Assembly (NCBI GenBank): GCA_027592105.1
Contig: JAQCLA010000073.1
Location: 1 to 10,120 of the forward strand
DNA length: 10,120 nucleotides
Origin: Pseudomonadota bacterium
GTDB taxonomy: Bacteria > Pseudomonadota > Alphaproteobacteria > Rhodobacterales > Rhodobacteraceae
Reading direction: 5' to 3'
Shown here: one piece after another, positions 1 to 7,068 of the stretch
Layout of the letters: each line of letters starts with the position of its first letter
Position numbering within the stretch: the first letter of the stretch is position 1
Translations under genes and position numbers: made by a program
Notes under the pieces: model-generated
What the model was told of the DNA's origin: nothing
Databases searched by the model: none
What the model saw: only the letters and a program-made list of their open reading frames with translations

Positions 1-70
1 CAAGCAAGGATGAGCCAGAGCCTCCAAACGAAACAACGCTCAACTGTCCCAAATTATCTGACGACGGACA
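1..70. other. Foreign-looking junction sequence at left edge
   Basis: The first 60 bases contain 29 G/C (48%), clearly lower than the GC-rich genes that follow. They interrupt a sugar-permease reading frame that resumes at about position 62: the permease frame has stops at 11-13 and 59-61. This fits the end of an insertion sequence or a rearrangement breakpoint. I recognise neither a specific terminal inverted repeat nor a transposase here, so the element type is unknown. The exact breakpoint is uncertain by about 10 bases (roughly 60-73). Confidence 0.5.
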
Positions 71-124
71 TTCATGATGCAAAAGCATTTCATTGCAGGG
101 CTGACGCTGGGGGCGGTCAAGTGA
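62..124 (+). pseudogene. C-terminal remnant of CUT1 sugar ABC transporter permease
   Basis: The frame ending in TGA at 122-124 reads ...FMMQKHFIAGLTLGAVK. This resembles the conserved C-terminal tail of MalG/LacG-type inner-membrane permeases (Q-[KR]-x-F-[IV]-x-G-[LM]-T-x-G-[AG]-V-K) of the CUT1 family, which import di- and oligosaccharides. About 17-20 residues survive; the EAA loop and all membrane segments are missing. Upstream the frame runs into stops in unrelated, lower-GC DNA, so the gene is cut off rather than merely running out of the window. Its stop overlaps the alpha-galactosidase start (TGATG), so the two were translationally coupled. A CUT1 importer upstream of a cytoplasmic alpha-galactosidase is a common arrangement. 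The identification rests on a short tail and is moderately sure. Confidence 0.55.
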
Positions 125-2205
125 TGCAGGCGTGGCGGTTGGATGACGGGCATCAGACCTTGGTGCTGGGCGCGCATGGCACGCAATTGCCCGAGGTGGT
201 CTATTGGGGCGCGCCGCTGGTGGCGGATGCGGATCTTGGGGCGCTGCTGGCGGCCCATGCCAGCGATGTGACGGGCGGAATGCTGGATGCGTTGCCCGAC
301 TTGTCGATCCTGCCCGAGGCGGCGCGCAGCTTTCAGGGACAACCCGGGCTGATCTTGCGCGATGCCGATGGCGCGCCGCTCTGGCCGGTGTTTCGCTTTG
401 CCTCGGCCCATCCCGGCCCGGCGGGGCTGGAGCTTGTCTATGCCGACGACGCCTTGGGCCTGAGCTATCGAGCGATCTTTGGCACCGATCGCGGCAGCGG
501 GGTGATCACGGCGCAAGCCATGCTGCAGGCCGCGCGCCCGGTTCGGGTGGAATGGCTGGCCGCGCCGGTCTTGCCCGCCAGCCAATATGCCGACGAGATG
601 ATCGATTTCGCCGGTCGCTGGTGCGGCGAGTTCTTGGTGGTACGCACGCCATGGTCGGCCGGGATGCGCAGTCGCGAGAACCGCACCGGTCGCAGCGGAC
701 ACGAGCATTTCCCCGGCCTGTTCATCCCCGAACGCGGCACGACGAATACGCAAGGTCGGGCTTTTGGCTTTCACTACGGCTGGTCGGGCGGCCACAAGAT
801 GATCGCCGAAGAGCTTGCCTGCGGGCGTCGGCAAATCCAGTTCGGCCATGCGCCGGGCACCGATCACGCAGCAGCGACATGTTTCGAGACCGCGCCCCTT
901 TACGCGGTCTGGTCGGATGCGGGGCTGAACGGCTGCGCAGTCGCCTTTCAGCGCCATCTGCGCGACACCATCGTCACCTGGCCCGCGCAATCGCGCCCGC
1001 GGCCGGTGCATTACAATTGCTGGGAAGCGGTCTATTTCGACCATGACCTGTCCGTTCTTGCCGATATCGCGACACGGGCCGCGGCACTGGGCGCCGAGCG
1101 CTTCGTGCTCGATGACGGCTGGTTCGGTCTGCGCGACGACGACACCTCGTCGCTTGGCGACTGGACGGTCGACCGGCGCAAGTATCCCGAAGGCCTTGCC
1201 CCGCTGATTTCGCATGTGCGCGGCCTTGGCATGGGCTTTGGGCTCTGGCTCGAACCCGAGATGGTCAACCCCGACAGCGCACTTTACCGCGCGCATCCCG
1301 ACTGGGCGCTGGGCGCGGTCGACCAGACGCTCGGGCGCCAGCAGATGGCGCTGAACATGGCGCTGCCCGCGGTGCGCGACCATCTGTACGCCGCGATTGC
1401 CGCACTGCTGCGGGACCACCGGATCGACTATATCAAATGGGACCATAACCGGGTGCTGCCGATGCCCGATGCGGCCCAGACACGCGGCAGCCTTGCCCTG
1501 CTCGACCGGCTACGCGCCGATTTCCCCCAAGTAGAGATCGAAAGCTGCGCCTCGGGCGGGGGGCGGATCGATTTCGGCATCTTGCAGCGCACCCAGCGGG
1601 TCTGGCTGTCCGACAGCAACGACGCGCTGGAACGGTTGCGCATCCAGCACGACGCGGCGCTGGTCTTGCCCTTGGCGGTCACCGGGTCCCATGTCGGGCC
1701 CCGGCAGTGCCACACCTCGGGACGCACGCTGGATATCCATTTCCGGGCATGGGTCGCGGCCCAGCGCCACATGGGCTTCGAGATGGACCCGCGCGAATTG
1801 ACCGCGCAAGAGGCCGCGGTGCTGCAAAGCGTCACCGCGTGGTGGAAGCGCAACCGCGACTGGCGCGAGAGGGCCGATATCTTGCGCCTCGACAGCCCCG
1901 ACCCGGCGGTCATTGCCGAACAGCAGATGGCCGCCGACGGCGCGCGCTTTGTCGTCTTCGCGGGCAAGGCCGCGACCAGCCGCCAGATCGTGCCGCGCCC
2001 CTTGCGGCTGACGGGGCTTGATCCGGCGGCCGACTACAGGGTCGAGTTGATCAACCGCGACACCGCGCCGATCCTGTCGCGCGCGATGCCCGCGCTGAAG
2101 GCCGGCCCGCTGGTGCTGCCCGGTAGCGTGTTGCTGAACCAAGGGCTGAACCTGCCTTGGTCCTTCCCCGAAACCATCTGGGTCATCGAAGGCCAGCGCC
2201 TGTGA
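124..2205 (+). CDS. alpha-galactosidase, GH36 family
   Basis: This enzyme hydrolyses terminal alpha-1,6-galactosyl residues of melibiose/raffinose-type sugars, releasing galactose. With the start at 124 it has 693 residues, usual for bacterial GH36. An N-terminal beta-sandwich domain (about 1-260) precedes the TIM barrel. The barrel carries FVLDDGWFGLR (DDGW at 330-333), GLWLEPEMVNP (E377-P-E), KWDHNR with the expected nucleophile D440, ESCASGGGRID (Cys475) and WLSDSND with the expected acid/base D497. A small C-terminal beta domain follows. There is no signal peptide, so it should be cytoplasmic. The frame is open back to an ATG at 10, but those 38 extra residues match nothing in GH36 and cover the junction and permease tail. 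ATG 124 overlaps the permease stop, and GTG 121 is an in-frame alternative. The catalytic residues are assigned from family motifs, not from an alignment. Confidence 0.93.
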   Translation: MQAWRLDDGHQTLVLGAHGTQLPEVVYWGAPLVADADLGALLAAHASDVTGGMLDALPDLSILPEAARSFQGQPGLILRDADGAPLWPVFRFASAHPGPAGLELVYADDALGLSYRAIFGTDRGSGVITAQAMLQAARPVRVEWLAAPVLPASQYADEMIDFAGRWCGEFLVVRTPWSAGMRSRENRTGRSGHEHFPGLFIPERGTTNTQGRAFGFHYGWSGGHKMIAEELACGRRQIQFGHAPGTDHAAATCFETAPLYAVWSDAGLNGCAVAFQRHLRDTIVTWPAQSRPRPVHYNCWEAVYFDHDLSVLADIATRAAALGAERFVLDDGWFGLRDDDTSSLGDWTVDRRKYPEGLAPLISHVRGLGMGFGLWLEPEMVNPDSALYRAHPDWALGAVDQTLGRQQMALNMALPAVRDHLYAAIAALLRDHRIDYIKWDHNRVLPMPDAAQTRGSLALLDRLRADFPQVEIESCASGGGRIDFGILQRTQRVWLSDSNDALERLRIQHDAALVLPLAVTGSHVGPRQCHTSGRTLDIHFRAWVAAQRHMGFEMDPRELTAQEAAVLQSVTAWWKRNRDWRERADILRLDSPDPAVIAEQQMAADGARFVVFAGKAATSRQIVPRPLRLTGLDPAADYRVELINRDTAPILSRAMPALKAGPLVLPGSVLLNQGLNLPWSFPETIWVIEGQRL

Positions 2206-2233
2206 CGACCCGACCCATCCACCCTATCCCGCC

Positions 2234-2238
2234 GGAGG
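2234..2238 (+). promoter_or_regulatory. Ribosome binding site inside a small hairpin, before the dehydratase gene
   Basis: GGAGG lies 7 bases before ATG 2246 in the only real gap of the operon (2206-2245, 40 bases). It sits within CCGCC-GGA-GGCGG (2229-2241), which can form a 5-bp stem with a 3-base loop that partly covers the Shine-Dalgarno. The match fixes the start codon. Any regulatory role of the hairpin is speculation. Confidence 0.65.
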
Positions 2239-2245
2239 CGGAGAC

Positions 2246-3952
2246 ATGACAAAACGCCGTTCGCAACATTGGTATGGCAAGCACGACAAGGACGGTTTCA
2301 TCCACCGCTCTTGGATGAAGAACCAAGGTTTTCCCGATCACGTCTTCGATGGCCGGCCGATCATCGGCATCTGCAACACGTGGTCGGAACTGACGCCTTG
2401 CAATTCGGGGCTGCGCGACTTGGCCGAGGCGGTCAAGCGCGGCGTCTGGGAGGCCGGCGGCTTTCCGGTGGAATTCCCGGTCATGAGCCTTGGCGAAACC
2501 CAGATGAAGCCCACGGCGATGCTGTTTCGCAACCTGCTGTCGATGGATGTCGAGGAATCGATCCGCGCCTATGGCATCGACGGCGTCGTCTTGCTGGGGG
2601 GCTGCGACAAGACCACGCCGGGCCAGCTGATGGGGGCGGCCAGCGTCGATCTTCCCGCGATCGTGGTGTCTTCGGGGCCGATGCTGAACGGTAAGTGGCA
2701 GGGGCGCGATATCGGATCTGGCACCGATGTGTGGAAATTCTCCGAGTCGGTGCGGGCGGGCGACATGAGCTTGCAAGATTTCATGGCCGCCGAAAGCGGC
2801 ATGTCGCGCTCCAAGGGGGTGTGCATGACGATGGGCACGGCCAGCACCATGGCCAGCCTTGTCGAGGCGATGGGCATGGCGCTGCCCACCAATGCCGCGC
2901 TGCCCGCTGTCGATGCTCGGCGCGGGGCGCTGGCGCATCTGACCGGGCGGCGCATCGTCGAAATGGTCGAAGAAGACCTCAAGCCGTCCGACATCCTGAC
3001 GCGCGGGGCTTTCGAGAACGCGATCCTTGCCAATGCCGCGGTTGGCGGCTCGACCAATGCGGTGATGCACCTTCTGGCGTTGGCCGGGCGGGTCGGGTTC
3101 GCGCTGACGCTGGCCGATTTCGAGATCGGTTCCGAGATCCCGCTTTTGGTGAACTGCATGCCATCGGGAAAATACCTGATGGAAGATTTCTGTTATGCCG
3201 GCGGCATGCCCGTCGTGCTGCAGGAACTGGGCCACAGGCTGCGGCCCGCGCGCACCGTTCTGGGCGGCGATATCAGCGCCTATGCCGCCGGGGCGACCTG
3301 TTTCAACCGCGATGTGATCCACAGCTACGACAGCCCGGTGAAACCGGCGGCGGGGTTGCGGGTGCTGCGGGGCAATCTTGCGCCGAACGGGGCCATCGTG
3401 AAACCTTCGGCGGCCACCGATGCGCTGCTCGAACACGAGGGCGAGGCCTATGTCTTCGAGACGATCGAGGATCTAAAGGCCAATATCGACCGCCATGACC
3501 TGCCGGTCACACCCGATACGATCCTCGTGCTCAAGGGGTGCGGGCCGCGCGGCTATCCGGGCATGCCCGAGGTCGGCAACATGCCCATCCCCGCGCGGCT
3601 GGTGCAGCAAGGGGTGCGCGACATGATCCGCATCTCGGATGCGCGGATGTCAGGCACGGCCTTTGGCACCGTCATCTTGCATGTCAGCCCCGAGGCCGAG
3701 GCGGGCGGGCCGCTGGCACTGGTCAGGACGGGCGACCGCATCCGCGTCTCGGCGCGCGAGGGGGTGCTGGAATTGCTGGTCGATGCGGCCGAGCTGGCGA
3801 CCCGCCGCGCCGCGTGGCAACCGACACCGCCCCATTACACCCGCGGCTATGCCCGGCTATACATCGACCATGTCTTGCAGGCCGACCGGGGGGCGGATCT
3901 CGATTTCCTTGTCGGCAAGGACACGCGGCTTGTCACCCGGGAGAGCCATTGA
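2246..3952 (+). CDS. IlvD/Edd-family sugar-acid dehydratase (probable galactonate/arabinonate dehydratase)
   Basis: This dehydrates an aldonic acid to its 2-keto-3-deoxy acid; from its neighbours the substrate is most likely D-galactonate. The protein has 568 residues, typical of the sugar-acid branch of the IlvD/Edd family. The Fe-S cysteines are recognisable: C52 in NTWSELTPCN, C120 in GGCDKTTPG and C193 in SKGVCMTMGTAS. Their 68 and 73 spacing is that of L-arabinonate dehydratases. K122 (CDK) is the usual carbamylated metal-ligand lysine, and S469 in DARMSGTAFGT is the expected catalytic serine. Characterised arabinonate dehydratases of this branch also accept D-galactonate and D-fuconate, which share stereochemistry at the reacting carbons. 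It therefore replaces the enolase-superfamily DgoD of E. coli. Its TGA overlaps the next start (TGATG). Dihydroxyacid dehydratase (IlvD proper) is less likely given the motifs and context. Confidence 0.92.
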   Translation: MTKRRSQHWYGKHDKDGFIHRSWMKNQGFPDHVFDGRPIIGICNTWSELTPCNSGLRDLAEAVKRGVWEAGGFPVEFPVMSLGETQMKPTAMLFRNLLSMDVEESIRAYGIDGVVLLGGCDKTTPGQLMGAASVDLPAIVVSSGPMLNGKWQGRDIGSGTDVWKFSESVRAGDMSLQDFMAAESGMSRSKGVCMTMGTASTMASLVEAMGMALPTNAALPAVDARRGALAHLTGRRIVEMVEEDLKPSDILTRGAFENAILANAAVGGSTNAVMHLLALAGRVGFALTLADFEIGSEIPLLVNCMPSGKYLMEDFCYAGGMPVVLQELGHRLRPARTVLGGDISAYAAGATCFNRDVIHSYDSPVKPAAGLRVLRGNLAPNGAIVKPSAATDALLEHEGEAYVFETIEDLKANIDRHDLPVTPDTILVLKGCGPRGYPGMPEVGNMPIPARLVQQGVRDMIRISDARMSGTAFGTVILHVSPEAEAGGPLALVRTGDRIRVSAREGVLELLVDAAELATRRAAWQPTPPHYTRGYARLYIDHVLQADRGADLDFLVGKDTRLVTRESH

Positions 3953-4719
3953 TGCAGCACGCCACCTTTCCTGACCTGGACGGCGCATCGGTACTGATTA
4001 CCGGCGGCGGTTCGGGCATCGGCGCGGCGCTGACCGAGGGGTTCTTGCGCCAAGGCGCGCGCGTGGCCTTCGTGCAACGTTCCGATGCGGCGCCCTTTGT
4101 TGCCGAGATGACGCAAGCCACCGGCAACACGCCGCTGTTCATTCCATGCGACATCACCGATATCGGCCAGCTTCGCGCAAGCCTGGCCGCGGCCGCACAG
4201 GCTCATGGCCCGATCACCGTGCTGGTCAACAACGCCGCCAATGACCAGCGCCACGGCACCGAAGAGGTGACCGAGGCATTCTGGGACTGGTCGCAGGCGA
4301 TCAACCTGAAAAGCTATTTCTTCGCCTGCCAGGCCGTCGTGGCGGGCATGCGCGCGGCCGGGGGCGGGGCCATCGTCAACGTGACCTCGATCAGCTACAT
4401 GATGGGCAATGCGGGCTATCCCGCCTACACCACGGCCAATGCCGGCATCAACGGGATGACCCGCAGCCTTGCGCGGGAATTCGGGCCGGACAATATCCGC
4501 GTCAATGCCTTGGCCCCGGGCTGGGTGCTGACCGAAAAGCAGCTTGCGCTCTGGACGACGCCAAAGGCGCTGGAGGATCATATGGAACGGATGTGCCTGA
4601 AGCGGCATCTTGCCCCCGAGGATATCGTCGGGCCGATGCTGTTTCTGGCCTCGCGCCTGTCGGGGGCGATGACCGGGCAGGCGCTGGTGGTCGATGGCGG
4701 CGTGGTGGTGACAGGATGA
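3952..4719 (+). CDS. Short-chain dehydrogenase/reductase, candidate galactose 1-dehydrogenase, with YxxxN instead of YxxxK
   Basis: This is a 255-residue classical-SDR fold protein. The cofactor motif TGGGSGIG is at 17-24, VNNAAN begins at 93, the expected catalytic Ser is 146 (NVTSIS) and Tyr is 159 (AYTTAN). The C-terminus GQALVVDGGVVVTG is the usual SDR end. The position that should be the catalytic lysine, four after the tyrosine, is N163 (codon AAT at 4438-4440). In the pathway it would oxidise galactose to galactonolactone with NAD(P)+, the only step without another candidate here. The missing lysine makes that assignment uncertain: it may be a subfamily trait, an altered mechanism, or loss of activity. 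The start at 3952 overlaps the dehydratase stop and follows a GGGAG Shine-Dalgarno. A longer upstream reading (from 3538) lies inside the dehydratase gene and is not coding. Its stop overlaps dgoK by ATGA. Confidence 0.85.
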   Translation: MQHATFPDLDGASVLITGGGSGIGAALTEGFLRQGARVAFVQRSDAAPFVAEMTQATGNTPLFIPCDITDIGQLRASLAAAAQAHGPITVLVNNAANDQRHGTEEVTEAFWDWSQAINLKSYFFACQAVVAGMRAAGGGAIVNVTSISYMMGNAGYPAYTTANAGINGMTRSLAREFGPDNIRVNALAPGWVLTEKQLALWTTPKALEDHMERMCLKRHLAPEDIVGPMLFLASRLSGAMTGQALVVDGGVVVTG

Positions 4720-5624
4720 TCCGGCCGGACTGGATCGCCGTCGATTGGGGCACGACGCATTGCCGCGCCTGGGCGATGGGCGCGGATGGCACGATGCTGG
4801 CCGAGGCGCAATCGGCCGAGGGCATGGGCCAGCTTGCCCCCGCCGCCCCCGAAGCCTACGAGGCGGCCTTGCTGCGCCTGATCGGCCCATGGCTGGGGCA
4901 GGCGCCCGTCAGCATCGTGGCCTGCGGCATGATCGGCGCGCGCCAAGGCTGGATCGAGGCACCCTACATGCCGGTTCCCTGCGCCCCGGTCGGCGGCGGC
5001 GCAATCCGCCCGACCACGCGCGATCCGCGCTTGGCGCTGCGCATCTTGCCGGGCCTGTCACAAAGCGCCCCCGCCGATGTCATGCGCGGCGAGGAAACGC
5101 AGATCGCTGGGGCCCTTGCGCTCCGGCCCGGCTTTGACGGGGTGATCGTGCTGCCCGGCACGCATTCGAAATGGGCCCATGTCAGCGCGGGCGAGGTGGT
5201 CAGCTTTCGCAGCTTCCTGACGGGGGAACTGTTTGCGCTTCTCTCGGGGCAATCGGTGCTGCGCCATTCGACGGGCGAGGGCTGGCAGGCCGATGCCTTT
5301 GCGGCAGCGGTCGAAGACAGCCTGTCGCGGCCCGCGGCGCTGGCCTCGCGGCTGTTCTCGATCCGGGCCGAGGATCTTTTGCACGGGCTTGCGCCGGGGG
5401 TTGGCCGGGCGCGGCTGTCGGGGCTGTTGATCGGGATGGAGCTTGCCGCGGCCAAGCCCTATTGGCTGGGCCAGCCCGTGACGATCCTTGGGGCGGATCG
5501 GCTGGCCGATGCCTATGCGACGGCGCTTGCCGCCCAAGGGGTCCATGTCGCGCGCATCGATGCGACCGAGGCGACCTGCGCCGGGCTTGCCGCCGCCCAT
5601 GCGCTGCTGAAGGAAACCGCATGA
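4716..5624 (+). CDS. dgoK: 2-dehydro-3-deoxygalactonokinase
   Basis: It phosphorylates 2-keto-3-deoxy-D-galactonate with ATP to the 6-phosphate, the substrate of the following aldolase. The protein has 302 residues, the normal DgoK size. Recognisable DgoK signatures are the ATPase-fold phosphate loop VDWGTTHCRAW (D10-T14), VACGMIGARQGW, MRGEETQ (E126-Q129), the LPGTHSKWAHV block (146-156) and SFLTGELFALL. The start at 4716 overlaps the SDR stop in ATGA. The stop at 5622-5624 overlaps dgoA, again ATGA, so translation is probably coupled on both sides. The order dehydratase-SDR-kinase-aldolase supports function in galactonate catabolism. The reading frame is intact. Confidence 0.94.
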   Translation: MIRPDWIAVDWGTTHCRAWAMGADGTMLAEAQSAEGMGQLAPAAPEAYEAALLRLIGPWLGQAPVSIVACGMIGARQGWIEAPYMPVPCAPVGGGAIRPTTRDPRLALRILPGLSQSAPADVMRGEETQIAGALALRPGFDGVIVLPGTHSKWAHVSAGEVVSFRSFLTGELFALLSGQSVLRHSTGEGWQADAFAAAVEDSLSRPAALASRLFSIRAEDLLHGLAPGVGRARLSGLLIGMELAAAKPYWLGQPVTILGADRLADAYATALAAQGVHVARIDATEATCAGLAAAHALLKETA

Positions 5625-6223
5625 GCCGCCCCCTGATCGCCATCCTGCGCGGGATCACCCCGCCCGAGGCCGTCGCCATCGCCGCTGTCTTGATCGATGC
5701 CGGGATCACCCGGATCGAGGTGCCGCTGAACTCGCCCCAGCCGCTTGACAGCATCGCGCGCATGGTCGCGGCGCATGGGCATGCGGCCCTGATCGGGGCG
5801 GGCACCGTGCTGACGCCGGAACAGGTGGCCGATGTGGCGGCCATCGGCGGTCGGCTGATCGTCTCGCCAAATTGCGACCGGGCGGTCATCGCCGCCACAA
5901 GGGAGATGGGTCTGCAAAGCTGGCCCGGGGTGTTCACCCCGACCGAGGCCTTCGCGGCCCTTGCCGCGGGGGCCAATGGGCTGAAACTGTTTCCCGCCGC
6001 CATGGCCGGGCCCGAGGGGCTGCGGGCGATGCGCGCGGTCTTGCCACCCGAGACCGAGGTCTTCGCCGTGGGCGGGGCGGATGCCAAGGATTTCGCGATA
6101 TGGCGCAAGGCGGGGGCATCGGGCTTTGGCCTTGGGTCCGCGCTTTATGCACCGGGGCTGACACCGGGGGCGGTGGCGGCGCGGGCGACGGCAATCGTGG
6201 CGGCATGGGATCGGGTTGCATGA
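5621..6223 (+). CDS. dgoA: 2-dehydro-3-deoxy-6-phosphogalactonate aldolase
   Basis: This class I (Schiff-base) aldolase of the KDPG/KDPGal family splits 2-keto-3-deoxy-6-phosphogalactonate into pyruvate and glyceraldehyde 3-phosphate. It has 200 residues, the family norm. Visible motifs are AILRGI (R10), IEVPLNSPQP (E33, proton relay), IGAGTVL, SPNCD, SWPGVFTPTEA, the Schiff-base lysine K122 in GLKLFPA, and the phosphate-site VGG. The PLNSP sequence after E33 is typical of the galactonate branch rather than KDPG aldolase (Eda). AAGGA about 7 bases upstream of the ATG serves as ribosome binding site, and the ATG also overlaps the dgoK stop. Its own stop overlaps the lactonase start (ATGA). Given kinase and aldolase adjacency, the specificity is well supported. 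Confidence 0.94.
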   Translation: MSRPLIAILRGITPPEAVAIAAVLIDAGITRIEVPLNSPQPLDSIARMVAAHGHAALIGAGTVLTPEQVADVAAIGGRLIVSPNCDRAVIAATREMGLQSWPGVFTPTEAFAALAAGANGLKLFPAAMAGPEGLRAMRAVLPPETEVFAVGGADAKDFAIWRKAGASGFGLGSALYAPGLTPGAVAARATAIVAAWDRVA

Positions 6224-7068
6224 CGGCCACGATCTTCGATGCAACGCCTTGCGCGCTGGGCGAAGGGCCCTTGTGGCACCCCCAGGCGCAGTGTCTTTTC
6301 TGGTTCGACATCAACGCCAAGCGACTTTACCGGCGCGGCGATGGCGACACCCGCACATGGCAGTTCGATGAACATGTCAGCGCGGCGGGCTGGGTCGATG
6401 CCACGCGCCTGTTGATCGCCTCGGAAACCGCCTTGCGCCTGTTCGACAGCGCGACCGGAGAAAGCAAGATCATCTGCCCGCTGGAAAGCGATACCGCCGC
6501 GACACGGTCCAATGACGGGCGCGCCGACCCGCAGGGCGGGTTCTGGATCGGCACCATGGGCAAGCGTGCCCAAAGCGGGGCGGGCGCGATCTATCGCTAC
6601 CACGACGGGGCGTTGCGCAAGCTTTACGACAAGATCACCATCCCCAACGCGATCAGCTTTCACCCCGACGGGCAAAGCGCCTGCTTCACCGACACCCCCA
6701 CGCGCAAGGTGATGCGGGTGGCGCTGGACGCGGCGGGCTGGCCCTTGGGCCGCCCCGAGGTCTTTCTCGATCTCGCCGATGCGCCCGGCGGCCCCGATGG
6801 GGCGGTCTTTGACGCCAAGGGCATCTTTTGGCTGGCACTTTGGGGGGCGGGTTGCATCATCGGCCATGACCCGGCCGGGCAAGTCGTCGCCCGATACACC
6901 GCCCCTGCCCCGCATCTGAGTTGCCCGGCCTTCGGCGGCCCGGATCTGTCCACGCTGTTTGCCACCAGCGCGACCGAGGGGCGACACGCCCCCGCCGCGA
7001 CCGAGGGGGCGACCTTTCACTGGCCTACGCCCTTTCGCGGGCAGGCCGAACACCGGGTGATCTTTTGA
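6220..7068 (+). CDS. SMP-30/gluconolactonase-family lactonase (probable galactonolactonase)
   Basis: This six-bladed beta-propeller metal-dependent lactonase is expected to open D-galactono-lactone to galactonate, between the sugar dehydrogenase and the dehydratase. It has 282 residues. The metal-site residues of the SMP-30 family are all present: E15 in LGEGPLWHP, N98-D99 in TRSNDGRADPQG, N143 in TIPNAISFHPDG and D193 in GGPDGAVFDAKG. There is no signal peptide. The start (6220) overlaps the aldolase stop by ATGA, with only a weak Shine-Dalgarno, so re-initiation is likely. Related family members act on glucono-, arabino- or xylonolactones; the galactono specificity is inferred from the operon. 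Confidence 0.9.
   Translation: MTATIFDATPCALGEGPLWHPQAQCLFWFDINAKRLYRRGDGDTRTWQFDEHVSAAGWVDATRLLIASETALRLFDSATGESKIICPLESDTAATRSNDGRADPQGGFWIGTMGKRAQSGAGAIYRYHDGALRKLYDKITIPNAISFHPDGQSACFTDTPTRKVMRVALDAAGWPLGRPEVFLDLADAPGGPDGAVFDAKGIFWLALWGAGCIIGHDPAGQVVARYTAPAPHLSCPAFGGPDLSTLFATSATEGRHAPAATEGATFHWPTPFRGQAEHRVIF

Noticed and set aside
1..30. Inverted match between GAGCC near the left edge and GGCTC near 10033-10037
   Set aside because: Only about 5 bases agree, far too short to call terminal inverted repeats.
40..1446. Long minus-strand open frame (468 codons) opposite the alpha-galactosidase
   Set aside because: It is an antisense shadow caused by high GC; no domain is recognisable, and the plus strand has clear catalytic motifs over the same bases.
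2183..3436. Long minus-strand open frame opposite the dehydratase
   Set aside because: Composition is His/Arg/Gly-rich as expected of a GC-rich shadow frame, with no family motifs and no ribosome binding site.
3538..3951. N-terminal extension of the SDR frame
   Set aside because: It lies wholly inside the dehydratase gene in another frame, and the SDR fold begins properly after ATG 3952.
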